The notes beneath the pieces were generated by a model, which did no database searches, had not been told where the DNA came from, and saw nothing but the letters and a program-made list of their open reading frames with translations. The position numbers and the translations under genes are program-made. A stretch of DNA of 28,727 nucleotides from a virus. Shown here in pieces: positions 7,378 to 16,490 of the stretch (position 1 is its first letter; the number at the start of each line of letters is the position of its first letter). The stretch lies in the IMG/VR virus record IMGVR_UViG_3300048121_001740, positions 1-28,727 of that record; one strand, 5' to 3'.

Positions 7378-10300
7378 GACAGATCTCCTAATTTAACCCT
7401 TAGAATTCCCGCGCCATTACCACCGGCAGAATATACTTTTACTCCATCTTGACTAACTTCTGTTCGTTCTCCAGAAGTGCCTTGTTTAGCTGAAAGTTTT
7501 CTGATTTCAACTTTATCTGCATCTAGTTCGCCCGTCGTAATCTTACCACCATCAATAGTGGTGATGCGGGAACTTTGGTCATCCATGTTAACCAACTCAT
7601 CACTCAGATTCTCGAAAGTCACTAAACCATTGAATGAGAAATTCTTGAAAGGAGTGCTGAAGTGTAAGTTTCCGTTCTCGGTTGTTGCGTCACCTGTCGC
7701 TGTGCCGCCTCCGGCGGTATCTTCAAATGCCGTGAATCTGGCCGCCCAGAATGTTCCTTCAAGATTCGTATCGCCTGGTGGGTTAGCAGACCAGTCGTCG
7801 GTGAGATTTACAAAGACTCCATCGGTTCCTGAGTTCCCGCCAGCGCCCGCAAACGTGAATGAATTTGCAGAAGGTTTTGCTGGACCATTTGTCGATCCAT
7901 CAGCAACTTGATAATAAACATAACCAGACTCAAATCTAGGAGGAACTGTAACATCTCCAGAATCAGTTCCATCGAATACGACAGGAATGTTTTCTTCATC
8001 AACCTTCACTCCGCTGGTGTCTGGTACCCAAAGTTCTACATTTATGGAAGTAGTATTATCAGCAACATCCCATATCAATGTACCGTCAGTTGCGCTTTCA
8101 ACTACTGTATCAACATCATTAGTTTTTAATATTAATGTCGTTCCTGTAAGCGCGATTGCGGGCGCCAGTCCACCAGTATACTTAAATGCGGTAACAAAAA
8201 GTTGTGATGGTTCATGTTCAGTATTATTTGGATTAGACTTAATAACACTAGCACTGTTTATTAAACGATATACTGTAGCGGGTTGGCCGGGTGCAGCTGC
8301 TTTAATTTTAGTTAGAGTAAATACGGCAGATCTATTCAGGACAGTAAAGGTTAATGTAAATTCATCAACGTTTGCGCCGACGTGAGTTATTGATGTTGAT
8401 AAATCTGCGGTTGTCCAATTTACATCATTAGGTCCGCTTCCTTGACTGACACCTTCAGAAAGTGATATGTCAATGGTTTCGTTCGAAAGGTCTATTGCAT
8501 CATCACCGTTAAAGGCTTGCAAAGTGGTAAACGCACCAACGAGAGAATTGCTGTATAGAGTACCATCAAATTGTGCTGTAATAGAATGGTTTTCATTGCT
8601 CAAGTCCACAACAATACCAGAACCAGGCTGTCCATTTTCACCGTCAGAAGATACCTTAACTGGTTCCGACCAAGTCAGTGTCGCGTCTGTTCCGGTGAGA
8701 CCTTTGGTTGTTGCCGTTGCGCGACACAACCATAGAGGATCTTTCGCATCGTTAGATTCTTGTGGGTCTTCTGACCAACCGTCCGTTATGTTTTGGTTTG
8801 TAAATACAACGACATCATCGGTAAAACTATATGTCGCACCGACTGGTCCCCACTCACCACTTCCGTCTGCTGCTGGTTTGACCGCACTTCTTTTATAAAC
8901 AGATGCGGAGAAGGTCGAGTAACCATCCTCACCGTTGTTGTGATCTTCGTATGGTTCGGACCATGTGCCACCAACATCTATAGAGTCGTCGCCGTCGATA
9001 GCGAAAGTTTGTTCTACCGCCCAGACTTTTCCGTCTGGAACTAAGGTCGCCGGAATATCAGAAACATGATCATACCACCCAACCGGAGGAGTTACTGAGT
9101 TAGGTGGGAATGAAGTGTTGCCTCCAACATTAGCACCTGACAGTTCTTGACTTGTGCCAGTCTTGGTGGTTCCTGCGAAGTTAACAACACCTCCTGTTGG
9201 TGGAACTAAAGTGCCTCCATCACTGACCGGAACATCGTTTGTTCTCGTTACGATGACCGCCCTAAATGTCGATCGACCGTCTCGGCCCGAACCACCTGCG
9301 GTAGTTGCATCTGCGGTAGACCACTCAATATTACTATCGACATTATTGTCCGCTTCTGTCAATCCCAGAGTACTTGCGACACCAGAGGAGACGTATAGTG
9401 TTAAAGGGCCATCATTAGGATCTGGGTCTGGAACATTTCTATACCAACCAGTAGGCACAGTAAACGTCTTAGAACTAAAATCAAAAGTGCCATCCGAAGG
9501 TGGTTCGCCTGGATTAGTCGATGCCCACTGATAGACATTTAACTGAACAAAACTGAATCCGTCCTCTGCATCAATCGCATAGTTAAGAACTCGCTTGATA
9601 TCTCCGAATGTTAGATCTCTATCTTCTCCAAGATACCCGATCAAACTCGCAGTGGTTGTTACTTCCCACAGATCCATCGGATCGTCTAGGTCTAGTTCTG
9701 GTGGCTCTTCATACCAAAATGGAAGGCCATCGATACCATTGACCGCATCGGTGTCGGGACCTATAGTTAAGAACTTGTCGTGAGTAAAACTATAAATTAC
9801 ATTATTGTTCGAAAAGTCAGTAGTCGGTCTAGTTGCGGAACGAGCGTATAGTGACTTTCGATATGTCGATACGCTATCTAAAATACCTATTGTAGGTTCG
9901 CTCCAGTTTTCATCAACTGCTATGTCCGTTCCCGTATCACCTACGACACTGAACGCATAGACAGATGACCATACATCTCCAGCGGGTTCGCCCGAAGTTG
10001 GGTCCCATGTTGGGACTCCAGCATACCAAACGCCGGTGTTGCCGTCTGCGTCATCTAGTGGGGCGGGTATGTCCGGTGCAGTTTTACCAAAGACCTCTTC
10101 ACCGAAGTTAAAGAAACCCCCCACTGGTTTTGGTGGTGCGGGAAGATCATCACCAATCGACCATCCAGCTGGTTTTTGAACTCTACGATAAACTGCCTTC
10201 TCGAAAATAGATCGACCATCTTGTCCATCTAGTCCAGTGCTTGTTTTCTGTGGATTGGACCAAGAGATGCTAGTATCTAATGTCACTCCTTCATCTAATC

Positions 10301-11342
10301 CGTTTGTAGTGGCGATGCCTGCGCTCACATACAAATCTCCCGCTTGAACGTCCACTGAAGGTGGAGTCAAGTACCAGTCATTTGGTGGAGTTAAAGGATT
10401 TTCTACTGAAGGATCAAAATCAAAAGATCCTCCGTCCGGTGCAAGAAGAACTGGCTCACTGCCGTCTTCTGGGGGTGACCATCTACGATAGATAGACAAC
10501 TGTGCGTATGACTCACCGTTAGAGTTGACATCGATTAGACCAGCCAGTCTATATGGTTCTGACCAATCAGTTGCAGTGATAGTTCCCTGTTGCGATAGGT
10601 AATCTCTGAATAGGAAGTTACATGCCCATAGGTCATCGTCGCCAGTTGGGATAGTTCCTTCCCAATCCGATGGTGGAGTTAGTGTGGCTGTAGGGAAGTC
10701 GAACGTACCGCCACTAGGTGTCGTCGGTTGAGTTGGAGACCTCTGGTAGATTGTCGCTTGATAGAAAGAGGTTCCGTTTTCGCCTGGGTCAGTTGGACCA
10801 CCACCGCCACCGCTGGCGTCTTCTAGGTTAGTCCACTTGGTTCCATCCCATTTTAGGACATGTCCGATCAACACTTGAGAACTAAACTGAACGTCACTCA
10901 AGTCGTCTAAGTCAGTCGGTATAGATGGTCTATTAGTTAGACTGTTATAGTCTCCATCAAAATCACTTGATCCAACATCACTCTTGTTCGCAAGTTCAAT
11001 CCATTGTCCACCGTGCGCATAGTATGCGGCAGGCGGGTTGTGAACATGAGCGAACATACCATGATACGAAGATGCATCTGGCAATTCCCCAAAAGTGGCA
11101 TAGTTGTTACTGTAGGTAATTTTACCATTACCAATATCAAGGTCTGCGTCCTTTAAGAATGCGCGGATGGCTGACTCATCAAAGTGAGGGTTACCATTCA
11201 AGTGTTCCGTTATAAGGGCTATAACTTCGTCACGAGTTAGACCCGCATCTAGTAATTCGAAGTTCTCGTTGATCTTATCAAACGCCGCGTTGATATTGTC
11301 CGCGAGGTTAATGATCTGTATTGTGTCGTCGCCGTGACTCAT
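7374..11342 (-). CDS. Modular tail fibre protein with seven or more repeated beta modules
   Basis: 1322 residues. The head contains NINAAFDKINENFELLD (about residues 15-32), then DGDYNSLTNRPSIPTDLDDL and HVLKWDGTKWTN, both common in phage tail fibres. From about residue 190 come modules of 75-110 residues, each opening with G-x-S-x-x-x-x-x-Y-x-R and closing with W-S-E-P or a variant (for example GTSFYQATIYQRS...DWSEP, GRSIFEKAVYRR...NWSEP, GYSTFSASVYKRS...TWSEP). Seven are clear and another is divergent. The C-terminus (ITTIDGGKITTGELDADKVE) is like tail-tip/fibre proteins of the gpJ type. Probably a receptor-binding or side fibre. The ATG lies in a 4-base ATGA overlap with the upstream gene and has GGAG about 9 nt before it. 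Confidence 0.85.
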   Translation of the reverse strand: MSHGDDTIQIINLADNINAAFDKINENFELLDAGLTRDEVIALITEHLNGNPHFDESAIRAFLKDADLDIGNGKITYSNNYATFGELPDASSYHGMFAHVHNPPAAYYAHGGQWIELANKSDVGSSDFDGDYNSLTNRPSIPTDLDDLSDVQFSSQVLIGHVLKWDGTKWTNLEDASGGGGGPTDPGENGTSFYQATIYQRSPTQPTTPSGGTFDFPTATLTPPSDWEGTIPTGDDDLWACNFLFRDYLSQQGTITATDWSEPYRLAGLIDVNSNGESYAQLSIYRRWSPPEDGSEPVLLAPDGGSFDFDPSVENPLTPPNDWYLTPPSVDVQAGDLYVSAGIATTNGLDEGVTLDTSISWSNPQKTSTGLDGQDGRSIFEKAVYRRVQKPAGWSIGDDLPAPPKPVGGFFNFGEEVFGKTAPDIPAPLDDADGNTGVWYAGVPTWDPTSGEPAGDVWSSVYAFSVVGDTGTDIAVDENWSEPTIGILDSVSTYRKSLYARSATRPTTDFSNNNVIYSFTHDKFLTIGPDTDAVNGIDGLPFWYEEPPELDLDDPMDLWEVTTTASLIGYLGEDRDLTFGDIKRVLNYAIDAEDGFSFVQLNVYQWASTNPGEPPSDGTFDFSSKTFTVPTGWYRNVPDPDPNDGPLTLYVSSGVASTLGLTEADNNVDSNIEWSTADATTAGGSGRDGRSTFRAVIVTRTNDVPVSDGGTLVPPTGGVVNFAGTTKTGTSQELSGANVGGNTSFPPNSVTPPVGWYDHVSDIPATLVPDGKVWAVEQTFAIDGDDSIDVGGTWSEPYEDHNNGEDGYSTFSASVYKRSAVKPAADGSGEWGPVGATYSFTDDVVVFTNQNITDGWSEDPQESNDAKDPLWLCRATATTKGLTGTDATLTWSEPVKVSSDGENGQPGSGIVVDLSNENHSITAQFDGTLYSNSLVGAFTTLQAFNGDDAIDLSNETIDISLSEGVSQGSGPNDVNWTTADLSTSITHVGANVDEFTLTFTVLNRSAVFTLTKIKAAAPGQPATVYRLINSASVIKSNPNNTEHEPSQLFVTAFKYTGGLAPAIALTGTTLILKTNDVDTVVESATDGTLIWDVADNTTSINVELWVPDTSGVKVDEENIPVVFDGTDSGDVTVPPRFESGYVYYQVADGSTNGPAKPSANSFTFAGAGGNSGTDGVFVNLTDDWSANPPGDTNLEGTFWAARFTAFEDTAGGGTATGDATTENGNLHFSTPFKNFSFNGLVTFENLSDELVNMDDQSSRITTIDGGKITTGELDADKVEIRKLSAKQGTSGERTEVSQDGVKVYSAGGNGAGILRVKLGDLS
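7614..10775 (-). repeat. Array of diverged fibre modules within the 1322-residue gene
   Basis: Seven clear protein-level repeats starting near Y-x-R/Y-x-x-R signatures and ending near W-[ST]-[EAN]-[PD], spaced 75-115 residues, plus a divergent one near the C-terminus. DNA identity between modules is low, so this is an old expansion rather than a recent tandem duplication. Confidence 0.65.
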
Positions 11343-11569
11343 TCGTTGTTCTCCACTAGAAGGGTAAGTAATTGTTTGATCTCAGACATCTCGTTCTTCA
11401 GAGTGGTTACCTCTTCCGTGAGTGAGTTCATTCTTTCCGTCTCTAGTCTCTTAGCCTCTTTTATTTTTCTCGCCTTTGCGATCTCTGCACGGTTGGTGTT
11501 TAGGATCGCCCCTGTCTGTTTGTCTCTTACTAGATTACTGTGTCCTTCGACCTTCTGGTATTTATTCAT
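11339..11569 (-). CDS. Small conserved phage protein with C-terminal coiled coil
   Basis: 76 residues from ATG 11569 (the codon before it, GTG at 11572, is a possible alternative). N-terminus NKYQKVEGHSNLVRDKQTGA followed by ILNTN resembles a small protein widespread in T4-like marine phages. The second half, SLTEEVTTLKNEMSEIKQLL followed by TLLVEN, is a clear leucine heptad coiled coil. It sits between two giant tail genes with a 1-base overlap upstream and a 4-base overlap (ATGA) downstream, so it should be made in step with them. It could be a small oligomerising connector or a chaperone; function unknown. Confidence 0.8.
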   Translation of the reverse strand: MNKYQKVEGHSNLVRDKQTGAILNTNRAEIAKARKIKEAKRLETERMNSLTEEVTTLKNEMSEIKQLLTLLVENNE

Positions 11570-14500
11570 CACGTTGCCAGTGCGATTACGCGTAAGTCAC
11601 GAATGCGTGGTGACTTGGATGAGTTGTTTGATTTCATAACAACCTTGACTTGGAACGCATTAAATGGACTAGAGGTTTCCTGTGTGTACTCATACTCACG
11701 GAACACTGATATATTATCATCTGAAGGTACTTGACTATCGATAGGCATTTCTATCCAAGAGGCATTGACTAAAGAATCATCATCAACAGAAGTTTTGATA
11801 TAGACTTCAAACGTTGATCCTGTCGGTCTATTCGCACCGAAGACCACTTTCAGACCGACTGAACTTTCATCAATAGTTGTAGGTCTTGTGGTGTGTTGCG
11901 CTTCCGATTGGTCCCCGATAATATTCTCTAGAGCAAGCATAGAAACTCTTTGTAGATCTATCAAAGGAGAGACCCTGCTGTCTGAAGTCTGAAGAGACAA
12001 GATAAATTCAATACTGTGACTCTGTTTGTTATCTGTAGTTGCGATAACAGAAGGATGTGATCCTGTGTTGACTTCGTTTAGTACAACATCTTGAGTGATA
12101 TTTCTGTTATATGAGAGTCCACTTGAATTTGGATTACGACCATTCTCTCCATCCCCAGCATATGATGCACCCTTACATCTCTGTGATGTAGAAGACACAG
12201 ATGTTCCGTTAGGCATGATAGAGGAAACTTGAGGAGTGAATTCGTCAAACATAACGTTCTGAGTCGCAATGACTGAATTACTGCCACCAACAGAAGTTGA
12301 TGTAGCTGTAGTTGTCTGACCAGTTACGATAGTATACCCTGTAGAAGTCACGTTGTCAATAGTAAATGTTCCATTTAAGTCGAGACCACCTACTGAAGTA
12401 GATCCAGAGAATGTTACCTGATCAAATCTAGTGAAACCGTGACCTTCGTGTCTGACTAATACTCGATTAGAGCTTTCTGTTGTACTAAATGGAGAATCTT
12501 CCAAAGATACAGAAGGTAGATCACTGTTGATTAAATGTACAGCACCGGACGCATCAAACTCTGCACGTTCCAGTTCAAACATCAAGTCCTTGGTCTGGTC
12601 TGGCGTCCATGTCGAACCACTCTGTGACATGAACAGAGAACCAAGTGAAGGTTGTTTTGATACCTTACCTTCGTTACCACCGATGATAGTCTCGTAGGTC
12701 TGTGCTACATATACGTTATACTCAACCGACTCTGCAAGTAGGACAATCGCATACTCTTCCCCTGCGGTTAGATATACTGGTTCGTCAAACTCAACGGTCG
12801 TTCCGTTAGATCGGATACTTGCAATGTCTGTGTTAGGTGCGAGCGTGATGTCGTCTGGTTTGACAAACTTTACCGAGCCTGGTACAATAGTAGTTGTAGG
12901 TATGCCATTTTCTACTGGTCGAATTTGAACCTGCATCGGAATCGTAGAGTCTTTGCTCTGTACGTAGACGCGTACCTTGGTTAGGAAAATTCCATTTGGG
13001 TTCTCTGCCGGATCAACGAAGAACGACTGTGCGAGTGGATCCTTACGACGACGAACTCTTTGTGGTATACGCGTGGTTCTAATTGTGCGTTGGATAGACT
13101 CGATAGTTCCTGTTGATGTGTAAGGAGCGGTAGAGTTTGTCAACGACTCCGCAGCCTGTGTTCTTGTCAGTCTCGCATCTGAGGTATTTACGTTGATGTC
13201 TAAGATCTGGAAGTCTTGAGTTCCTGTACGGAATCTTAATGCGTCTGTGTTTGGAATTAAGAATTCGCCGACGACTTCACCTCTGTCGTTGGTTGTCAAC
13301 TGACCTGATCCTACGATACCTGTCGCAGATGATTGGGACGATCCCACTTCGGAATCAGTTGTCGAGAACTCAACGAATGTGTTTGTTGGTCGACACCACG
13401 CAGAGACGTTTCGGTTACCGAAGTATGCCCACACTTTCGCGTTCGGACGAAGACCTTCTGCCTTGAATGATACTAGACGTGATCGCATGAATGGAATGAC
13501 TTCAACACCTGCGACACGTTCTCCAACGAACTCTTGAATTGAGCGAGCAAGAGGTGTCTGTGTCGACACGGTGTCTATCATTCTTTCGAATCGATTGCGT
13601 TGCGCTTGTCTGAAGTTACCAATGCCCCCAGGCGCGTTTTCCCATCTCCACAGGTCATTGAAACCTGTTTCAATTGGTGTGCGACGTACAACGGTCTGCA
13701 TAATTGGTGGCAGAGTCTGTGTCTCTACCCACTCATCACTTGATGGTGATAGTGTGATGTGACCTTCCTGTGTGATGACCGAGAACGGGTTAATGTTCAT
13801 TGTACTCGTGGCCACGTCTTGTGTTATGAACGAGGCGTGAGTGTATGGTAGAGTTGCGTAGTCTCCAGTACGAGATGAACTTCCTTGCGATTCGTCATGC
13901 TTCAGTCTAACTAGATTCTCTCTGAATGATGGTTGTAGTTCTCCACTCGTGGTTTCAACCGACGCGCGATAGTCTACACTATTCACATCGGAGAAGTTAA
14001 ACGAGGAGAAGTTGTCTGCAATGAATCCTGCTTTGGTTCTAGGGTTACCAGATGAATCTAATACATCCATTGATTGGGTACTAGACTCCAGTAAACTTAG
14101 AGTCGTCAATTCGTATAGACCTTCTAGTCTGTTCTCGATCTTAGCAATATCCTTCATGGTATATCGCTTATGGGATTGCTTCTCCATTGTAAGATCTGTT
14201 GAATTAAAAGTATATGCGTTAAGTCGATACACATATAGAGGTAAAGATCCTGTTGGGACCTCTGGTGGTCTAGGAGATACTGCTGGTTGACCCTGTATTA
14301 CTTGTAGTTCTCCAAATCCTACATCACCGTAACTATCAACGACGTTAGCAACCAAAACATCAATACGAGGTAGATAGTACTCTACTTCATTCAAAGTAAG
14401 GGAAGATGCATTCTGTGGTAAAGGCATCACCTTGAATGTCCCATTTGAATTTCTCGATGGACGGAAATCTATAACGTCACGTAGAGATTGCGTATTACCG

Positions 14501-16482
14501 TTAGACATAGTGTAAGATGGTATTTCATCGTAAGTCAACTGGCCTTCTGCTTCAGTTCCATATGATGCCGCAGAGAAGAAACCTCCGGTAGTAGAATGTT
14601 CGAAGTGTTTAAATCTAATAGAGACTTCAGCACCATCCGGTATAGTATTGCCTGGCTTTAAGTTAAATCTAACAAAGTCATAGAAGTTGTCGCGTTGACC
14701 GTTATCCATCTCATACATGAAGGTGATATCGGAAGACTGATTATTAACTGTTAGAAGTATATTTTCAATCTCATACCCATCTACTACCTGAGACGAAATA
14801 AGATCGTATCCACTTGTTACACTGATAGTAGTTGATGTTAAAGTCTTACTCTTATTGCTAGGTTGTATTGTCTGATAATAAAGAATAGTGTATGTCGCGT
14901 TCGCATCAAGGTTCTCATAAGTTCCTGATAAGGTTGGGACAACATTCTCTTCAATGCCAACTCCATCTTTAGAAAGAATCCAGTTCTGAGTTTCGCGACC
15001 ATCAAGGATAGAGATTGTATTATCATCTTCAGGAGACTCTCCTACCTTCACTACTTGTTGAGTGTAAGATATCTTGGTTACAGTACTTCCCACTGGACTC
15101 GATTGAGACAATGGAAATAAAAGATTGTTATCAGTAGTGCTGTATATCGTCGAACCTGAATCTGATTCACGTCTTAGTTTTAATACGGACGACCCGTCTG
15201 GGGTAACCATTTCATGAACTTCACTGAAGGACACATCAACATTAGTGACCGTATTAAAAATGTATGCTCGGAAGCCAGATTGGTCTTCTTCAATACCACG
15301 TAAGAAAGTTGAACCCAAAACATTATTCGGATCACCGTCAGATCCAATTAGATCGAGTTTACCGAAGTTCGCAATATCACCCAGACCAGTTGTTCCAGAA
15401 AGATCTAGGTAAACCCAGTTACCGTATGATGCTGGAATATTATCTAGATCTAGTTTCTTTGAAGACTGTGCACGTGGTACATTTATTTCTGTGCGGCCGA
15501 TATCTAATCGGTATCCGTCTACGTATGCTATACCTTCAGAGACATCTAGTATTAGTTCCTGATCATTCTTATCTTCGAAGACTGCGGTAAAGTCTTGTAC
15601 AACATAATCACCGGATTCTTCTTTAGTGCGCTGTGCAAGCAACTTGTTGATACGGTTGTATCCATCGTGACTTGTGACCTCACGAGTGATCTCGCCATTA
15701 AGGACACGAGCAACAAAAACAAAATTATTTTCGTTGGACTGTTCGCGAGTGGATGGTGTTAATATAATTTTGTAACGGTGTGCGCCTGGTGAAGTTTGAT
15801 TTACAACGTCCCCTTGGTTGTCGTATAACTCCGGATCTTCACTCTCTGTGAAAACAACTTCTTCAATTTTGAAACCAATATCGATTGGGGTAGATCTACC
15901 ATCTGCGTCTAGGTAACTAGTCCCTTCCGGATCGATGATCATTTCACCACCAACCGCATGGACGAAGTGTCCTTGAACAAAGTAGTCACCGGAAGCAAAA
16001 TATGCCCAAGTCGAAAGACCCGATGCCGCTACCTCTCCTGCCTCAAGGCGATCGCCTACAGCAAACCTTGGTGCGGTTTCACCACCACCTGCACCCAGAG
16101 TGTCGGTGTATTGCACGTAGATAGTTTTGGATTCTACATCTACTGAAAGGACCTTTGCCTTAATACCACTCTCATCATGAGTGAGTGTCTGAATATCCGA
16201 TGGTACTATACTGGTTTCGGTGAATCTAACGAACTCGACTTTATTGTCTACAGTGACGCCGCCTGGTTTAACTAACGCACCCTCTTTGAATACGTTACCA
16301 CCAAATCGAGAGATCTCCTCTTGGATGATCGTCTGTAGTTCGATTAACTCTCGAGCTTGTAACGCACGACCAGAATTGAATAAGACACGATGATACCCAT
16401 CATTCTCATCATAGTAGTCACGATAATTAATCTTAAATGTTGTGTCAGTTACTGGTTGTGGTTTGTTATCTTCGATTGCCAT
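11569..16482 (-). CDS. Very large tail/baseplate structural protein, DUF4815-type N-terminus
   Basis: 1637 residues. The N-terminus contains GYHRVLFNSGRALQARELIE and LQTIIQEEISRFGGNVFKEG (about residues 30-70), the conserved start of the DUF4815 family of marine T4-like virion proteins. Around residue 1150, DPLAQSFFVDPAENPNGIFL and TKVRVYVQSKDSTIPMQVQI form a second recognisable module, followed by beta-rich sequence. No enzyme motif is seen. It lies directly behind gp8 where T4 has gp9-gp12, so a peripheral baseplate or fibre-connector role is likely but inferred. AGGATAA before the ATG is a good ribosome site. The TGA shares one base with the ATG of the next gene. Confidence 0.85.
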   Translation of the reverse strand: MAIEDNKPQPVTDTTFKINYRDYYDENDGYHRVLFNSGRALQARELIELQTIIQEEISRFGGNVFKEGALVKPGGVTVDNKVEFVRFTETSIVPSDIQTLTHDESGIKAKVLSVDVESKTIYVQYTDTLGAGGGETAPRFAVGDRLEAGEVAASGLSTWAYFASGDYFVQGHFVHAVGGEMIIDPEGTSYLDADGRSTPIDIGFKIEEVVFTESEDPELYDNQGDVVNQTSPGAHRYKIILTPSTREQSNENNFVFVARVLNGEITREVTSHDGYNRINKLLAQRTKEESGDYVVQDFTAVFEDKNDQELILDVSEGIAYVDGYRLDIGRTEINVPRAQSSKKLDLDNIPASYGNWVYLDLSGTTGLGDIANFGKLDLIGSDGDPNNVLGSTFLRGIEEDQSGFRAYIFNTVTNVDVSFSEVHEMVTPDGSSVLKLRRESDSGSTIYSTTDNNLLFPLSQSSPVGSTVTKISYTQQVVKVGESPEDDNTISILDGRETQNWILSKDGVGIEENVVPTLSGTYENLDANATYTILYYQTIQPSNKSKTLTSTTISVTSGYDLISSQVVDGYEIENILLTVNNQSSDITFMYEMDNGQRDNFYDFVRFNLKPGNTIPDGAEVSIRFKHFEHSTTGGFFSAASYGTEAEGQLTYDEIPSYTMSNGNTQSLRDVIDFRPSRNSNGTFKVMPLPQNASSLTLNEVEYYLPRIDVLVANVVDSYGDVGFGELQVIQGQPAVSPRPPEVPTGSLPLYVYRLNAYTFNSTDLTMEKQSHKRYTMKDIAKIENRLEGLYELTTLSLLESSTQSMDVLDSSGNPRTKAGFIADNFSSFNFSDVNSVDYRASVETTSGELQPSFRENLVRLKHDESQGSSSRTGDYATLPYTHASFITQDVATSTMNINPFSVITQEGHITLSPSSDEWVETQTLPPIMQTVVRRTPIETGFNDLWRWENAPGGIGNFRQAQRNRFERMIDTVSTQTPLARSIQEFVGERVAGVEVIPFMRSRLVSFKAEGLRPNAKVWAYFGNRNVSAWCRPTNTFVEFSTTDSEVGSSQSSATGIVGSGQLTTNDRGEVVGEFLIPNTDALRFRTGTQDFQILDINVNTSDARLTRTQAAESLTNSTAPYTSTGTIESIQRTIRTTRIPQRVRRRKDPLAQSFFVDPAENPNGIFLTKVRVYVQSKDSTIPMQVQIRPVENGIPTTTIVPGSVKFVKPDDITLAPNTDIASIRSNGTTVEFDEPVYLTAGEEYAIVLLAESVEYNVYVAQTYETIIGGNEGKVSKQPSLGSLFMSQSGSTWTPDQTKDLMFELERAEFDASGAVHLINSDLPSVSLEDSPFSTTESSNRVLVRHEGHGFTRFDQVTFSGSTSVGGLDLNGTFTIDNVTSTGYTIVTGQTTTATSTSVGGSNSVIATQNVMFDEFTPQVSSIMPNGTSVSSTSQRCKGASYAGDGENGRNPNSSGLSYNRNITQDVVLNEVNTGSHPSVIATTDNKQSHSIEFILSLQTSDSRVSPLIDLQRVSMLALENIIGDQSEAQHTTRPTTIDESSVGLKVVFGANRPTGSTFEVYIKTSVDDDSLVNASWIEMPIDSQVPSDDNISVFREYEYTQETSSPFNAFQVKVVMKSNNSSKSPRIRDLRVIALAT

Positions 16483-16490
16483 GATTTATC

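Noticed and set aside
11560-11567. TATAAATA-like AATAAATA near the start of the 76-residue gene
   Set aside because: It lies within the coding start (codons for Asn-Lys-Tyr) and is one base off consensus; the gene is already coupled to its upstream neighbour.
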